Positions 45,109-56,566 of a stretch of DNA of 64,000 nucleotides are shown one piece after another (position 1 is the first letter of the stretch; each line of letters opens with the position of its first letter). This DNA comes from Exophiala sp. HKRS030 (lineage: Eukaryota; Ascomycota; Eurotiomycetes; Chaetothyriales; Herpotrichiellaceae): NCBI GenBank assembly GCA_023897205.1, contig JAHWDD010000002.1, positions 1,240,001 through 1,304,000 of the forward strand, read 5' to 3'. The notes beneath the pieces were generated by a model that saw nothing but the letters and a program-made list of their open reading frames with translations, did not search any database and was not told where the DNA came from. A program made the translations under genes and the position numbers.

Positions 45109-45936
45109 ATGAGCAAGCCCAGACGGCCTTTCAAAGAGGTCGAAGCAGATCGTCCAGAGTTTGACCAATCTGTCGGATTTTTGTTGACCAAGACGCGGTC
45201 TCCTGATTGGAAATGGGGTGATGGCGCCTATAAAGGAGGCGGCGAAGATGCGCCTTCGAAGAAGCACATCGAAATCGATCCCAACGAGCCCGGCCGATGC
45301 GCCCTGGACAACTACAAACTGTTGATCTCAGGCATCATTCCACGGCCGATAGGATTCTTGAGCACCCGCGGTGGGAGCAAGGAAGGCGGCACCGCAGTGT
45401 CACGAAACCTCGCTCCTTTCAGTTATACGCAGGTGGTCAACCACGACCCGCCCATCTTTGTCGTGGGCTTCGCCGGCTCCGGAGACAAGGACACGCTGAA
45501 GAACCTGAGGGCCTCCGGCGAGTGTGTCATCAATGTCATCAGCGAGCATTTTGTCGAGGCCGCCAACGCGGCGGCGATTGACGCGCCCTACGGGATGAGT
45601 GAATGGTCGCTGACGGGTCTGACACCGGCAGCCTGTACAGACGTGAAGGCGGACCGCGTCGCCGAGAGTATCTTTAGCGTCGAGGGAAAGGTCTTGGAGA
45701 TTCGAGACTTCGAGAGCCGGTTGACCAAGAACACAAAGTCCGGCTCCATGGCTATCATTGAGGGTGTTCGCTTCTGGGTCCGCGAAGACGCCCTGACAGA
45801 CGACCACAGTTCGATTGATCCTGCCATACTTCGCCCTATCTCTCGACTAGGTGGCATGGTGTATGCACGAGTCATGCAGGGATTCGAAATACCTAGACCA
45901 AAATACGCAGATCATAGAAACCAATTGCCAAACTAA
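45109..45936 (+). CDS. flavin reductase-like (FMN-binding split barrel) protein
   Basis: Flavoprotein of the Flavin_Reduct superfamily; could reduce or bind FMN/FAD for an oxygenase, or act on an aromatic intermediate. Intronless, 275 aa from MSKPRRPFKEVEA; the frame reaches another ATG at 45052, adding a 19-residue leader. The split-barrel core shows YKLLISGIIPRPIGFLSTRG (a typical start of the domain), NLAPFSYTQVVNHDPPIFVVG, DTLKNLRASGECVINVIS and a late LGGMVYARV. The N-terminal 60 or so residues (GFLLTKTRSPDWKWGDG) are a fungal extension. It is transcribed away from the CYP504 gene from a shared promoter and toward fahA, so it belongs to the cluster by position. The exact reaction is unknown. 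Confidence 0.85.
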   Translation: MSKPRRPFKEVEADRPEFDQSVGFLLTKTRSPDWKWGDGAYKGGGEDAPSKKHIEIDPNEPGRCALDNYKLLISGIIPRPIGFLSTRGGSKEGGTAVSRNLAPFSYTQVVNHDPPIFVVGFAGSGDKDTLKNLRASGECVINVISEHFVEAANAAAIDAPYGMSEWSLTGLTPAACTDVKADRVAESIFSVEGKVLEIRDFESRLTKNTKSGSMAIIEGVRFWVREDALTDDHSSIDPAILRPISRLGGMVYARVMQGFEIPRPKYADHRNQLPN

Positions 45937-46276
45937 ACCTGCAAACCTTAAAAAGGTACCTTTAATGTGGCATAGTGTCTATATCCGCCCAGGTCTCGTG
46001 GATCTGACAGTATAGCTCTCTCAATTTGTCCTCGATCGTCCTTCTCGATCGCTAGCAGATCGCTTGACAGTCACCTCCCAGCCTTGCGAGCCAGCTTGTT
46101 TCCGAGACCGAAACCATACGGAAACCAGATTCGGAGATCGGAATAGAGCACAAAATGGGCGGGGGCCAGCAAACACACGCTTCCCATTCATTTTGTTGAA
46201 AGTAGTCTCTTAGATTATGAGAAAAGGCCAAGCTCTCCAAGTTGATAGTAAAATCAGATATAGAGTCGGAAGAAAG
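45937..46276. other. intergenic: fahA promoter
   Basis: 340 bases between two plus-strand genes; no gene seen. Confidence 0.5.
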
Positions 46277-47602
46277 ATGGCACCAGCATCGTGGCTCGAT
46301 GTTGCCACTGATTCACGATTCTCCCTTGCCAATATCCCATTCGGCATCGCCACTTTTCCTGGCTCTTCCAAGCGTGTGGTGACGACCGCCATAGGCGAGT
46401 ATGCGTTCAATCTGTCAGTCTTTGCGTCCAACAATGGATTTGTCCATGTGGCCGAGACTCAAGGTCAGCTCGAAGCGTTTAACGAACCGACACTGAACGC
46501 TCTAGCATCGCTGGGAAGACGCTTCTGTGGGGCGGTGCGCCGCTCCATACAGGACATTCTCAAGTTCGACACGCCGCACCCGGATCTTTTGAAAAACAAT
46601 CACGATCTCCAGAGACGGTGTCTCTCGCCACTGGCAGAGGTTCAGTTGCATCTCCCCTTTGAAATTAGCGGATTCAGCGACTTTTACGGCGGCATGAACC
46701 ACGCGTACAATGCCGGTGCGTTGTTTCGGGGTCAGAACGGCGCCCTACTGCCCAACTATGTTCATCTCCCGATGGCGTACCACGGTCGCTCGTCCTCCAT
46801 CTTCGTTTCGGGCACGCCCGTCCGCAGGCCGTGGGGTCAGATTGTCGAGGATCTGAGGGCGACCGAGAAAAAGCCCATCTTCGTCCCCTGCCGGACCATG
46901 GATTTTGAGCTTGAGCTGGGTTGCTTCGTGTGCGGTGGTAACGCACCTTTTGACAGTATCCCCGTTGACGCCGCCGAGGAATACATCTTCGGCTACGTCT
47001 TACTCAACGACTGGTCGGCCCGAGACGTGCAACGGTGGGAGTATGTCCCCCTGGGTCCGTTCAACGGGAAGAATTTCGCCACCACCATCAGTGCCTGGGT
47101 CGTGCTGGCGGACGCGCTGGAACCGTTCCGCAAACCCGGCATGCAGCGGCCGCCCAATTCGACACCGTTGCTGCCGTACCTCCAAGAACGCCGCGATGAT
47201 TTCTCGTTTGACCTCAATCTCGAGGTGGAGCTGGTCAGTGGCGCGACAAAGCACAAATCCACCCTCTGTTCGACAAACGCCGCCGATGGGCTCGTCTGGT
47301 CGTTCCCACAGATGCTGGCGCACCACACTGTCACAGGTTGTCCCATGAAGGCCGGAGACCTTTTGGGGTCCGGCACGATCAGTGGCCTGACGACATCGTC
47401 GCTGGGCTGTTTGTTGGAGCAGACCTTGAACGGTACGCAACCCATACAACTGGAAGGACAAGAACAACGGACTTGGTTGGAGGATGGCGACGAGGTGATT
47501 CTCAAGGCCTGGGCGGGTGATAAGAGTACTGGATACATCGGCTTCGGCGACGCTGCGGGGGTGCTACTTCCCGCTCATAAGCAGACAGCATCTGGCACGT
47601 AG
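46277..47602 (+). CDS. fahA: fumarylacetoacetase
   Basis: Final step of the homogentisate (tyrosine/phenylacetate) pathway: fumarylacetoacetate to fumarate and acetoacetate, cytosolic. Intronless, 441 aa from the ATG at 46277 (MAPASWLDVATDSRFSLANI, the expected SH3-like N-terminal domain). The active-site blocks are present: SDFYGGMNHAYNAGALFRG with the metal-site Asp, FELELGCFVCGGN with the two Glu ligands, NDWSARDVQRWEYVPLGPFN with the Asp ligand and GKNFATTISAWVV with the Lys. LGSGTISGL and the late EVILKAWAG are usual. A second ATG 60 bases upstream is in frame but less likely. hmgA follows on the same strand, recalling the clustered fahA/hmgA genes of Aspergillus. Confidence 0.95.
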   Translation: MAPASWLDVATDSRFSLANIPFGIATFPGSSKRVVTTAIGEYAFNLSVFASNNGFVHVAETQGQLEAFNEPTLNALASLGRRFCGAVRRSIQDILKFDTPHPDLLKNNHDLQRRCLSPLAEVQLHLPFEISGFSDFYGGMNHAYNAGALFRGQNGALLPNYVHLPMAYHGRSSSIFVSGTPVRRPWGQIVEDLRATEKKPIFVPCRTMDFELELGCFVCGGNAPFDSIPVDAAEEYIFGYVLLNDWSARDVQRWEYVPLGPFNGKNFATTISAWVVLADALEPFRKPGMQRPPNSTPLLPYLQERRDDFSFDLNLEVELVSGATKHKSTLCSTNAADGLVWSFPQMLAHHTVTGCPMKAGDLLGSGTISGLTTSSLGCLLEQTLNGTQPIQLEGQEQRTWLEDGDEVILKAWAGDKSTGYIGFGDAAGVLLPAHKQTASGT

Positions 47603-48189
47603 ACTCCTTCAGTTGTAGCATGAGATTTCATCATTTCAGTCGACTTGATACTTGAAATGACCGATCTATTCTTACTCGATGGCTTCACAGTTGAGCGACC
47701 GACCTATAAACAGGACATACCATAAGTTCCGCTCCGCATCATCAAGAGGTGGCTTCACATCAAGACCTCAACTCGCACCAAAGCTTTTTGGCGGGTAACC
47801 GACCAAGTCATCGGAGTGTCTCTTCAAGTTGTAAATGCATCTACGGCAGTGAATGTCCAAACCAGAAGCCGAGGTCGGAGACAAGGAGCAGCATCTGGAG
47901 GGGTTCTGCTCGGAAGTGATGGCAGATACTCGGAATTTTTGCTCCGAGATCCCTGGTGTCGTCAGCGGAGAGACATCCATCTACATTTTCGATAACCGAC
48001 ATGTGTGTCAGGCTTATGCTTTCCCCTAGGAAAGGGTTGAATCTTGCGGAATAGTCCTGATATTGAGCCCTGGGTCAAGATAAAAAGGGTAAAAGCACAG
48101 TCATATGACCGGACTTTGGCCTGTTGAAAGTCGACCGCTGTTGGGACACACACGTCTGGATAACATCTGATATCGTCAGAACCACGACA
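47603..48189. other. intergenic: hmgA promoter
   Basis: 587 bases between fahA and hmgA, both plus strand. No gene seen. Confidence 0.5.
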
Positions 48190-49751
48190 ATGCCTTCGTC
48201 AAAGTTTGATACTCTGGAAAAGTACAGATACAACACAGGCTTTGGATCTTACCAAGAGTAAGCGAACAACACCCCACTCACAAGACGTTAACCTGACGCT
48301 TTCACAGGTCTGAAGCCATTGAAAATGCTTTACCAATAGCACAAAATACACCTCAGCGTCCTGCGTTTGGTTTGTATACGGAAAAGATCTCCGGGAGCGC
48401 CTTCCAGGCTGTTCGGCCTGAAAACCAGCAGACATGGATGTACCGCATACTCCCAACGGTGGCACACTTGCCTTTCGAACCAGAACCAGAGCCACCTCGT
48501 CAAAGTGACCATGCTACCAGTAATGGTGTCAGTAATGGTATTGGCACAGCAAAACCCAATGGCTGCTCTAGTTTCCAGAATTTCAACGACTACCTCGATC
48601 TCGCCTACATTCCAACCCAGATCCGTTGGGATCCATTCGACATTGACACCACTTGTGACTGGGTACATTCGATGCGGCTCCTCTGCGCGGCCGGCGACGT
48701 CTCCACCAAGTCTGGGATGGGATATTTCGTCTTTTCCGCAGGCCGGTCAATGGACGACCACACGGCGTTTTCCTCTAGCGATGGTGAGCTTCTGGTAATT
48801 CCTCAGACGGGCGTCCTCGACATCAAAACGGAGCTGGGCCATCTTCTTGTGCGTCCACTCGAAATCGCGGTCATCCCACGTGGCATCAAGTACCACGTCT
48901 CCCTCCCCTCGGGTCCAGTCCGGGGCTACGCCCTCGAACTGCACCAGGGGGTATTCACGCTCCCGAACCTGGGGCCTCTGGGTTCGTTTGGCTGTGCAAA
49001 CGCGCGCGATTTCCAAATCCCTGTGGCCGCATATGACGAACCCCCGGTCGCCACCAACAGCGACGAAACCGCAGAGGAATCTTACCACATCATCACAAAA
49101 TACAACGGCCGTCTCTTTGGGGCCTCGCAGGACCACTCACCTTTCGACGTTGTGGCGTGGCACGGCAGCTATTTCCCTTACAAGTACGACCTCGGTCGCT
49201 TCATGACCGTGGGGAGCGTCTCGTACGACCACCCGGACCCGTCCATCTTCACCCTACTCGCTTCTTCCGAAGGGGTGGCCGAGATCGCCATCTTCCCGCC
49301 CCGCTGGCTGGTCATGGAAAACACCTTCCGCCCGCCCTGGTACCACCGTAACACCATGGCCGAGTTCATGGGCCTGATACAGGGCGAATACGACGCCAGG
49401 GTGGACGGGGGCTTCCGCCCAGGGGGAGCGAGCCTGCACAACGTCATGGTCGGCCATGGCCCCGACAGCGCCACCCACGCCCGCGCCTCCGAGGCTCACC
49501 TAGCACCCCAGAAGGTCGGCGAGGGCAGTATGGCGTTCGTGATCGAGTCAAACATGTTGCTGGGCATCAGTTCGTGGGCGTGGTCCGAGTGCGGTAAGAG
49601 ACAAACAAATTATAACACTCAGACATGGCTGGGACTCCGGAGCCATTTCAAGAAACCCAAGGGCGTCAGGGTGAATTCACCCTTCTTGGATCCCCCAAGG
49701 CAGAAAGAAATGAATGGACAAGGCACCACCAAAACAGGAGGCGATGATTAA
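48190..49751 (+). CDS. hmgA: homogentisate 1,2-dioxygenase, 2 exons
   Basis: Fe(II) ring-cleavage dioxygenase: homogentisate to maleylacetoacetate. Exons 48190-48257 and 48308-49751 (50-nt intron) give 503 aa. The first exon encodes MPSSKFDTLEKYRYNTGFGS. Catalytic residues by family alignment: the acid/base His308 (VAWHGSYFPYKYDL), and metal ligands His369 and Glu375 (WYHRNTMAEFMG) and His400 (ASLHNVMVGHGPD). AGRSMDDHTAFSSSDGELL and QTGVLDIKTELG are cupin-domain blocks. A low-complexity loop (PEPEPPRQSDHATSNG) sits near residues 80-100. With fahA, it defines the pathway; the maleylacetoacetate isomerase gene is not in the window. Confidence 0.96.
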
Positions 49752-50023
49752 TAGTTCTTGACAGCGATTCTTGTGTTCAGTTAGCTTTGTGTTACAATTT
49801 GTGGTGCACCAAAAAAAATTCCACTGGAGGATTAGAATGAGAACGTTGTGGTGTGATTCCATTCCCTTCTCCCTGGTGCTGCCATATTGAAGCAGCGTAG
49901 GCTGCTTTATGCAAGATCTCGGTGGTCTCCTTGAGAAAATCAAACCATAGCCAGATGCTGTTTGCACATGTATTTAGCTTTTATCTTCGGTGTACGGCGG
50001 CCAGGAAGGTGAACAGGAAGTAC

Positions 50024-50299
50024 TCATGCCCAAAGTAGATCATAATCTCTGAATTCGCGTTGGGCCACATTTTTATCAACTCTGTTCATTGTAACGCCCT
50101 CGGTGTCTGCAAGGATAGGAGTCTTCAAGAGTTTGCACTCCTCCACGTTCAAGAACTTGACCGTGTCAGGCCAATCTGAAATGACAAAAGCGCTGATTGG
50201 TGGAATGAGAACGGTAGCGGCGCCTAGAAAAGAACTTCGGTATAGATGACGAGCAAAGGTCAACAAGGCATTAATTGTAGCCAGGAACGAGCATGCCAT
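50024..50299 (-). pseudogene. fragment of a Dal5/ACS-family MFS transporter
   Basis: A 91-codon minus-strand frame carries an isolated middle piece of an allantoate-permease-type transporter: LGAATVLIPPISAFVISDWP, DTVKFLNVEE, then the family signature DTEGVTMNRVDKN and FRDYDLLWA. Intact members run to about 500 aa with 12 helices. The N-terminal half is missing upstream, and a TGA ends the frame before the second half. No exon junctions extend it convincingly. It lies between hmgA and an intact ACS-family transporter on the opposite strand. A relic of a former cluster transporter is the simplest reading. Confidence 0.75.
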
Positions 50300-50997
50300 G
50301 ACTTAGTATGAGGTGTAAATCGGGCAGCAGTTCGCGAATGGGGTTGCAGCCACGCAGGGAACAGGACTGAACAGGGGACTATGCTGGCAAGTCCAAGAGA
50401 AGATTCATGAAGGGACAGAGATGAAAACTAGGTCTGGGTCCTTTGTGGGGTCCAAGAATGGTCTAAAGCTTCTACACCTCGATCAAAGCTTGGTTACCCC
50501 TGTTGTAGTATCTGCGCTACTACCTATCGACCTGCTCAACGTTCTTATTGTTTGAAAGAAAAGTCAATTCTCGATTTGGAGGCGTGATGATTGATCTATT
50601 ATCATCTTTACACTCTAGTAGTCTACGACTTTATTCTCAAAGCTTGTTCTCCCGATACCACATGGTCAGGTTGCGGCCGTTCCCGTTTGCCTGAGTTCAA
50701 CGCTGCGAAGTTTAGTGAGCGTACCATCCTATAAGGGACCGGCGGTTCTCACTCCTTCACATGCATTCTGCTCGAAAAATGTACTGCCCTGCAGATGACG
50801 CGAGAAATCGCAAGTATTGCGCCTCCGGTCTACCCGTAAATATCAAATGGCGACATTTCTCTTCCCATCTGTCCGGGGGCCATACCACACTGATCCATAT
50901 ATATACGTACAGAAACTCGTCACTAGCTCATGGTCAATACTTGGCTATGTAGGTAGTCTCAAAGGCAACAGGAAACAGTATCGACAGAACACTCGAC
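50300..50997. other. intergenic: transporter promoter
   Basis: 698 bases. A TATA-like run (ATATATATACG) lies near 50897, about 100 bases before the next ATG. No gene seen. Confidence 0.45.
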
Positions 50998-53025
50998 ATG
51001 ACGACAAAGGAACAACTTCAACCCGCGGCGACCGAAGTGCCCGAGCCTCATGTGTCTGAACGGGATGCCGACGTGACCTTCGGGTTATTGAAACAGTACG
51101 GTGGAGGCGAGGTCACTCAGGGCCTTGACCGAGCCGGAGAACGGCGATTGAATCGGAAGCTCTATTTCATCCTCGTGCCATTGCTGGTACTCATCAACCT
51201 CCTGCTCTTCGTCAGTTGTTCTAGCTCATTGTCCTCCCCAATTTTCCAAAACTCATGGCAGCATTGTTACTTACTATCAAGGGGCTTTTAGATTGACAAG
51301 GCCACGTTGGCCTACTCCTCCATCCTCGGCCTCTTCGGAGAGACCGGGATCGATGGCGGGAAATACAACAACCTCAACACTCTCTTTTATGCTGGTACGT
51401 CTTTCTCAGGAGGAGTGTCTTGCCATATCCCAGAACATCCCAACCTGAGCATGTTACTCTAGGGTATATCATCGGTCAAGTTCCGGGTCACTATCTCATG
51501 CAACGCATCCCGTTGTCGCGCTTCATGGCCGGCGCGACCTTTTTGTGGACGCTGATCGTGTTTCTACACTGCACCGCCAGTTCTTACGGCGACCTCATCG
51601 CTCTGCGCTTCTTTCTGGGAATGGTCGAAGCTCCGGTTGTCCCCGCCATCGAGATCACCCTGGGGATGTTCTTCGTGCCTGCCACTCAAGGTCTCTTGCA
51701 ACCTCTGTTTTGGATTTCGTGCATGGGTGCACCTGTGCCCGCTGGATTTATTGCCTATGGTTTGCTTTACATCCATTCGACAATTCTACCTTGGAAGTTC
51801 TTCATGATCATCACAGGCTCAATGACCTTTGTAAGTTTCTTTCCTTGCTTGCGTTTGTGCTCCGCGTCTGAGACACTCCTGGAGTATCCTTTTTGTCCGG
51901 TGTTGTTGTCTCTCTCCGCGAGAGACAAATTACTGTTACTAGTAGCGTCTACGTACTGATAGGGAAACCTTTTTCCCCTTTCCACAGCTCCTTACAATCC
52001 TCGTCGCGTTCCTCTATCCCAACAACCCGGCTGAAGCACACTTCCTCACTGTTCCGGAACGGATACACCTTGTCCATCGGATTCATGCCGCAACAACCTC
52101 CAGCATCGAACATAAGCAGCTGAAAAGGTACCAATTGCTCGAAGCTGTCCGTGACCCGGTCTCGTGGCTCTTCGGACTCCAAGCATTCACCCTCATGATC
52201 TCCAACAATATCGCATACCAGCAGAATCTCTTGTTTGTGTCCTTGGGCGTGTCGAACCTCGGGTCTACCCTTGTCTCCGCTGCGTCCGGCGGCTTCAGCG
52301 TGGCATGCTGTATCGCGGCGACTTTGTTCTTGCGCTACATCCCCTTGAATAAAGCCTTTGTAAGTTTCTTTCCCGCCCTCTCCCAGCATCCATGGTTTTT
52401 TAAACAAGGCACACCTTGCCCGGGAACCTGTAAACCCAGATCAAGAAGCGTCATAGCGTCGCACATCATTTTTCTAACCCAGTGATCTCAATATGTGTGA
52501 CAGTGGTCTACTTTCTGGTGTCTACCCGCCATCGCCGGCGGCATCGGGATGTGTGCCCTACAGTGGGACAGCAAACTCAGTCTCCTCGCGTGCCTGATCC
52601 TGGCAGGGAGCACCTTCGGCATCACGTATATCATCGCACTGGGCTGGACGACGAGCACTTCGGCCGGATACACGAAGAAGCTGGCGCGTAACGTCTTCTT
52701 CATGGCGGGCTATGGAATTGCCAACTTGATCTCCCCGCAGATCTGGGCGTCGCGAGACGCTCCTCGCTACTATCCCGCCTGGGTCGTGCAGATCGTCATA
52801 AGCTGGACGGGGACACCTTTAATATTGATCATCATCCATTTCATCTTGAAGAGGAGGAATGCGGAGCGGTATGAGTGGATCGCAGAGCAGGAAAGACTGG
52901 GCAAGACAAGGACCGGGGTCATCGATCGTGTCACCGAGGATGGGGCGAAGGTCCAAGTCGAGGTTGACGTGAGTCTATTGGACTTGACCGATGGGGAAAA
53001 CAAGTACTTTATCTATCCTTTGTAA
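50998..53025 (+). CDS. ACS-family MFS transporter (Dal5/Tna1-like), 5 exons
   Basis: Anion:cation symporter of the plasma membrane; such carriers take up organic anions (allantoate, nicotinate and similar). Exons 50998-51210, 51292-51394, 51463-51830, 51988-52359 and 52504-53025 give 525 aa. Two introns are long for this window (157 and 144 nt). Joins give [14 protein letters not shown] (the conserved D-K-x-x-x after helix 1), [31 protein letters not shown] and [28 protein letters not shown] and the late [20 protein letters not shown] with NLISPQIW match the family. Close to hmgA and fahA, it may import the aromatic acid used by the cluster; substrate is inferred. Confidence 0.88.
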
Positions 53026-53521
53026 GAGGAGAGAGAGAAACACAGGGGGCAGTAGTACACAATTGCAGTATGCATAACTCTACGGGAAAAATCCACGAAT
53101 GATTGATCAGGTAAAGACTGTCGTTTTTCGGTAGTGCTTTGGACTTCCCCCATCAGAGGTAGAACCGGCGCATATTAAACGAAGCCCGGTCGCCGTACAA
53201 AGTGAAAACCCCCCTCCAGATTCGGGGCAGTATAACTCTTTCCAAAGAAAGAAGAAAAGTTAATTGACAGAGGAGTATGAAACAAGATCGATATGATTCC
53301 TTTCTTACGCACAAGATCAAGCGAGGTTCGCCTAACACGACCAATCAGGGAGTTGGCTCGAGATCGAAGTGACGGCAAAGATTGTGAGAGAGTCCGCGCT
53401 CGTTTCTTGTCAAGATGAAGACGAGCGCGGGTTAGGTATGGTAGTTTCCCCATGTGCAGTAGGTACCCACCTTGATGCTGCTTCCCCTGTTTACTCTCCA
53501 CTACTTCTATCTATACTGGTC
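53026..53521. other. convergent 3' flanks of two transporters
   Basis: 496 bases with no recognisable gene. Confidence 0.5.
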
Positions 53522-55429
53522 TCAGTTTAAGCTGGGACTTCCTTTCTCCCTGGGGCTTATTTTGCGTCGGGAGAAGACATTGCGTTCCCAGCCATCCAGA
53601 TCATCGACATACGTCTCTCGCACCAACTCGTAGTGCCCAAGCCGAGGCAGCAGGACGGCCCAGATCAACCAGTATACTCCCCCGGCGGCAATTATGCCCA
53701 TGCCGACGACACAATGAAGATAGTATGGGAGACTCTTGTAGACATTTTGGCCCGCGTCAGGTGGTACAAATGGTGCCACGACAAGATAGATGTTGCTGAG
53801 GAGGAACAGCAAAGCAACTGGCCACGTGGCACGGAACGGAGGAGCCCAATTGAACTCCGTGCGCCTCCAGTACAAGTAGAGCAAACCTGCCGCGACGAAG
53901 CAGTTGACGATTGACAGTGGGTAGGAGATGACACTAGGAGGAACAGATTTAGCTCTCGTACCAGAGGTGAAAGTCGTGCGACGTTGAGAGGGGGTCCGCC
54001 TACTTCAGGATAAAATTGTACGCATCTCCCGGCGGTGGTGCCAGCATGATGATCACCGAGACGAGCCAGTGCTCAAAAAGCCCTGCCAATGGTGCATTGA
54101 AAGGCTTGTTGCTTGCCCAGAAACGTGAGAACGGCAGAATACCTTCGCGACCGAGTTCTTGGACAACTGTTTTGTCATGTCAGCTATTGCTGGAGAGAGA
54201 GACAAACAATGTGACTGTGATATAAACGTACGTCGACCTTGGGAGAAGATGACACTAAGGACATTCCCAAAGGCAGACAGAGCCACGAAAACCGAAAGCG
54301 CCCGTTCTGCCCTACTACCGAAAACGTTGCGGAAGAATGAAGCTGCTAGAATTCGGCCTGAGCTTGCAATCTCTTCTTTCGAGACAGCGGCGAAGTATGA
54401 GACCTGGAGGCACCGCGTTAGTTTTCCTAGGCCACGAGCTGTGAATGCGTGCGGAGGCGTGAGACTTACATTTACCAACATGTAAAGTACCGAGACCGCA
54501 ATAAGAGCTGTAGGTGCGGCCCGCTTCAGTGTTCGAACAGGATCCTTTGTTTCGCTCAAGGCATAGTTGGCGTTGCTGTATCCAATGTAGCTCCAAATGA
54601 CGTTGTAGAGAGCGGTCACGACGCCGTAAGCGCTACCCGTAGTACCCTCAAAGGCATTGTCGAAGTTGTGCGGCTCGGGAACTTTGAGCGCGCCTCCAAG
54701 TGCGGCCCAGCCTGAGACAACAATGAGCAGTACTATGACAAGTTTGAAGACGCCCAGAAGGTTCTGCAAACGTAGACCCCATTTCAATGCACAGCCGTGA
54801 ATGAGAAAGGCCGCGGTGATGCAGGCCAGGCCAATTCCTCTCTGGTTCCATCGGTTCACCTCAACCTGGGCGGCGTGCAGAATATACTCTCCAAACACGA
54901 CCGAGTTCGAGCCAGCCCAGCCCAGGAGGATGACATAGCCAGTATAAAATCCCGTGGCCAGGAACTTTGGCTTTCTGTAGACGAACTCAAGATAGTTCTT
55001 TTCCCCACCGTTGCGAGGCATACCGGTGCCGAACTCGAGGTAGACTACCATGCCGCAGCCAGCGATGATCATACCTGCGACCCATATGAACAGGGCGAGT
55101 CCAACGCTACCGGAGAGGGCAAAGATGGTGCTGGGCGTGGCGAAAATTCCGGTACCGACCATACGGTTGAATATCAGAAAGAAGGCGGAAATGGTACCAA
55201 TTTGACGTTTGTTCTGAGAGAGGGTGGGTTGAAGTTGAGATTCTGAATGTACGGGGCAAGGTCAGTGAAGTGCTTAGGGGAATTGCAAGGCCCAGCAAGA
55301 TACAGACGACGTACCATCGCTTGGACCAGCATCGAAGCCCACCTGAGACGAATCTTTGATTGCTCCTCCAGAAACTGCTTCATGAACAACACTCCTAGGT
55401 GCGATGTGTGAACGAATTTTGTCCAACAT
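53522..55429 (-). CDS. amino-acid permease, Mup1-like (methionine), 5 exons
   Basis: APC-superfamily permease of the high-affinity methionine permease (Mup1) type. Minus-strand exons: 55429-55315, 55242-54470, 54403-54232, 54166-54004 and 53933-53522, giving 544 aa with 12 expected helices. The N-terminal cytosolic leader begins MLDKIRSHIAPRSV; the join through GPSD-ESQLQPTL leads to KRQIGTISAFFLIFNRMVGT. Family blocks: VGTGIFATPSTIFALSGSVG, YLEFGTGMPRNGGEKNYLEF, WSYIGYSNANYALSE, SQGR-LVQELGREGILPFSRFWA and FILN-VISYPLSIVNCF. The C-terminus is hydrophilic. No methionine gene is beside it. Start chosen as the first ATG giving a continuous family leader. Confidence 0.9.
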
Positions 55430-56566
55430 GTTGTACTGAAAACCGTGAGGCTATTGCCGACAATGGGTTTGTGAGTAGTGGACAATCAACCCTCGAGCTC
55501 GAGCCGACGAGCATTGTTATACCTCTGACAGGGCCACCTCCATCACCACCCTGCACCTTTTGGCCAGAGCCGGGAACATGCATCGCCGCATGGCATGCAT
55601 GGTGCTCTCAAGGTTGCATTGTGAGACACACAAACGCCATCGCTGGTTCCTTGATCCGCATAGCGTGAGCTGTTGAGAAGACAGGGCTCTTCAAACCGAC
55701 ACAGTGGGCTGACGATAAAGCATTCAGCAAATGAACATGTCGCCGACTCTGGGTGGCTAACCCGGGATCTACATCTTTGATGATATTCATCGATCGCGCA
55801 ATCCTCGGTGCAAATTTGTCTGTTCTGCCCACACACAAATTACTGTGCTGGTGTTACTTCGCTTGACACAGAAAAACAGCACCTGCAAGGCTGAAGGCCG
55901 TAACGTGGGTATCCACGGCTGAGCAAAATATGAAAGAGGAACCCGGTCTAGCTTCTTCAAGAGGTTCAAATCCGTGGCCAGCCGTTTGTCAGTGTGGGCA
56001 AAGTGCCTGTGGCAGCGATTGCGTGATTGACGGGGGGGATGGTGGATTTAAAGGCCGTGGCAAAGTGACGCTTGTCTTGTGCGATTAATGTCAGCATTTT
56101 GCAGGGAGAGTGACATGTGCACAGCCTCTTCGTTGGGACGATGTGATGAAGCGCAGACATGATTACATTGCTCCCTGAGAGGCTCCCTGGACACAGTTAC
56201 AGAGTCGGTGTTGAACGAGGCTGCCGGCCGCTGATTGGGTAGCTGCTAAGGCCAAATTGTTGGTAACGGTTTCGGGTGGACAGTCTAATCAATGAGAGTT
56301 AGACGTCTGCCTTTCACTGACCTACTGTACAGTAGCGATTCGTATCTCACTATAGAAGCCCCCATGGCAATGGTGCACCGCCAAAAAAATTGTTCTCGCG
56401 ATTGGTGAGATGAACGATCGCCCATCCGGCTCACGTGAGCTGAGGGTGAGTTAAGGGCGGCATCACCCTGTTTCCCGATTGGGGCAAGCCGCGACCGGTT
56501 CAGCCTTGCCACATATCCGTAACAAATCCAGACCAGCAGGTTGAATTTCTTGGGAAACAACTACCC
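55430..56566. other. divergent intergenic region, no gene recognised
   Basis: 1,137 bases. Open frames (for example 55543-55836 minus) lack family character. The heptamer-like GGTTCAAATCC near 55963 resembles a tRNA B-box, but no cloverleaf forms around it. Confidence 0.4.

Noticed and set aside
55955..55985. tRNA B-box-like GGTTCAAATCC
   Set aside because: No matching A-box at the right distance, and the T-arm and acceptor stem cannot pair.
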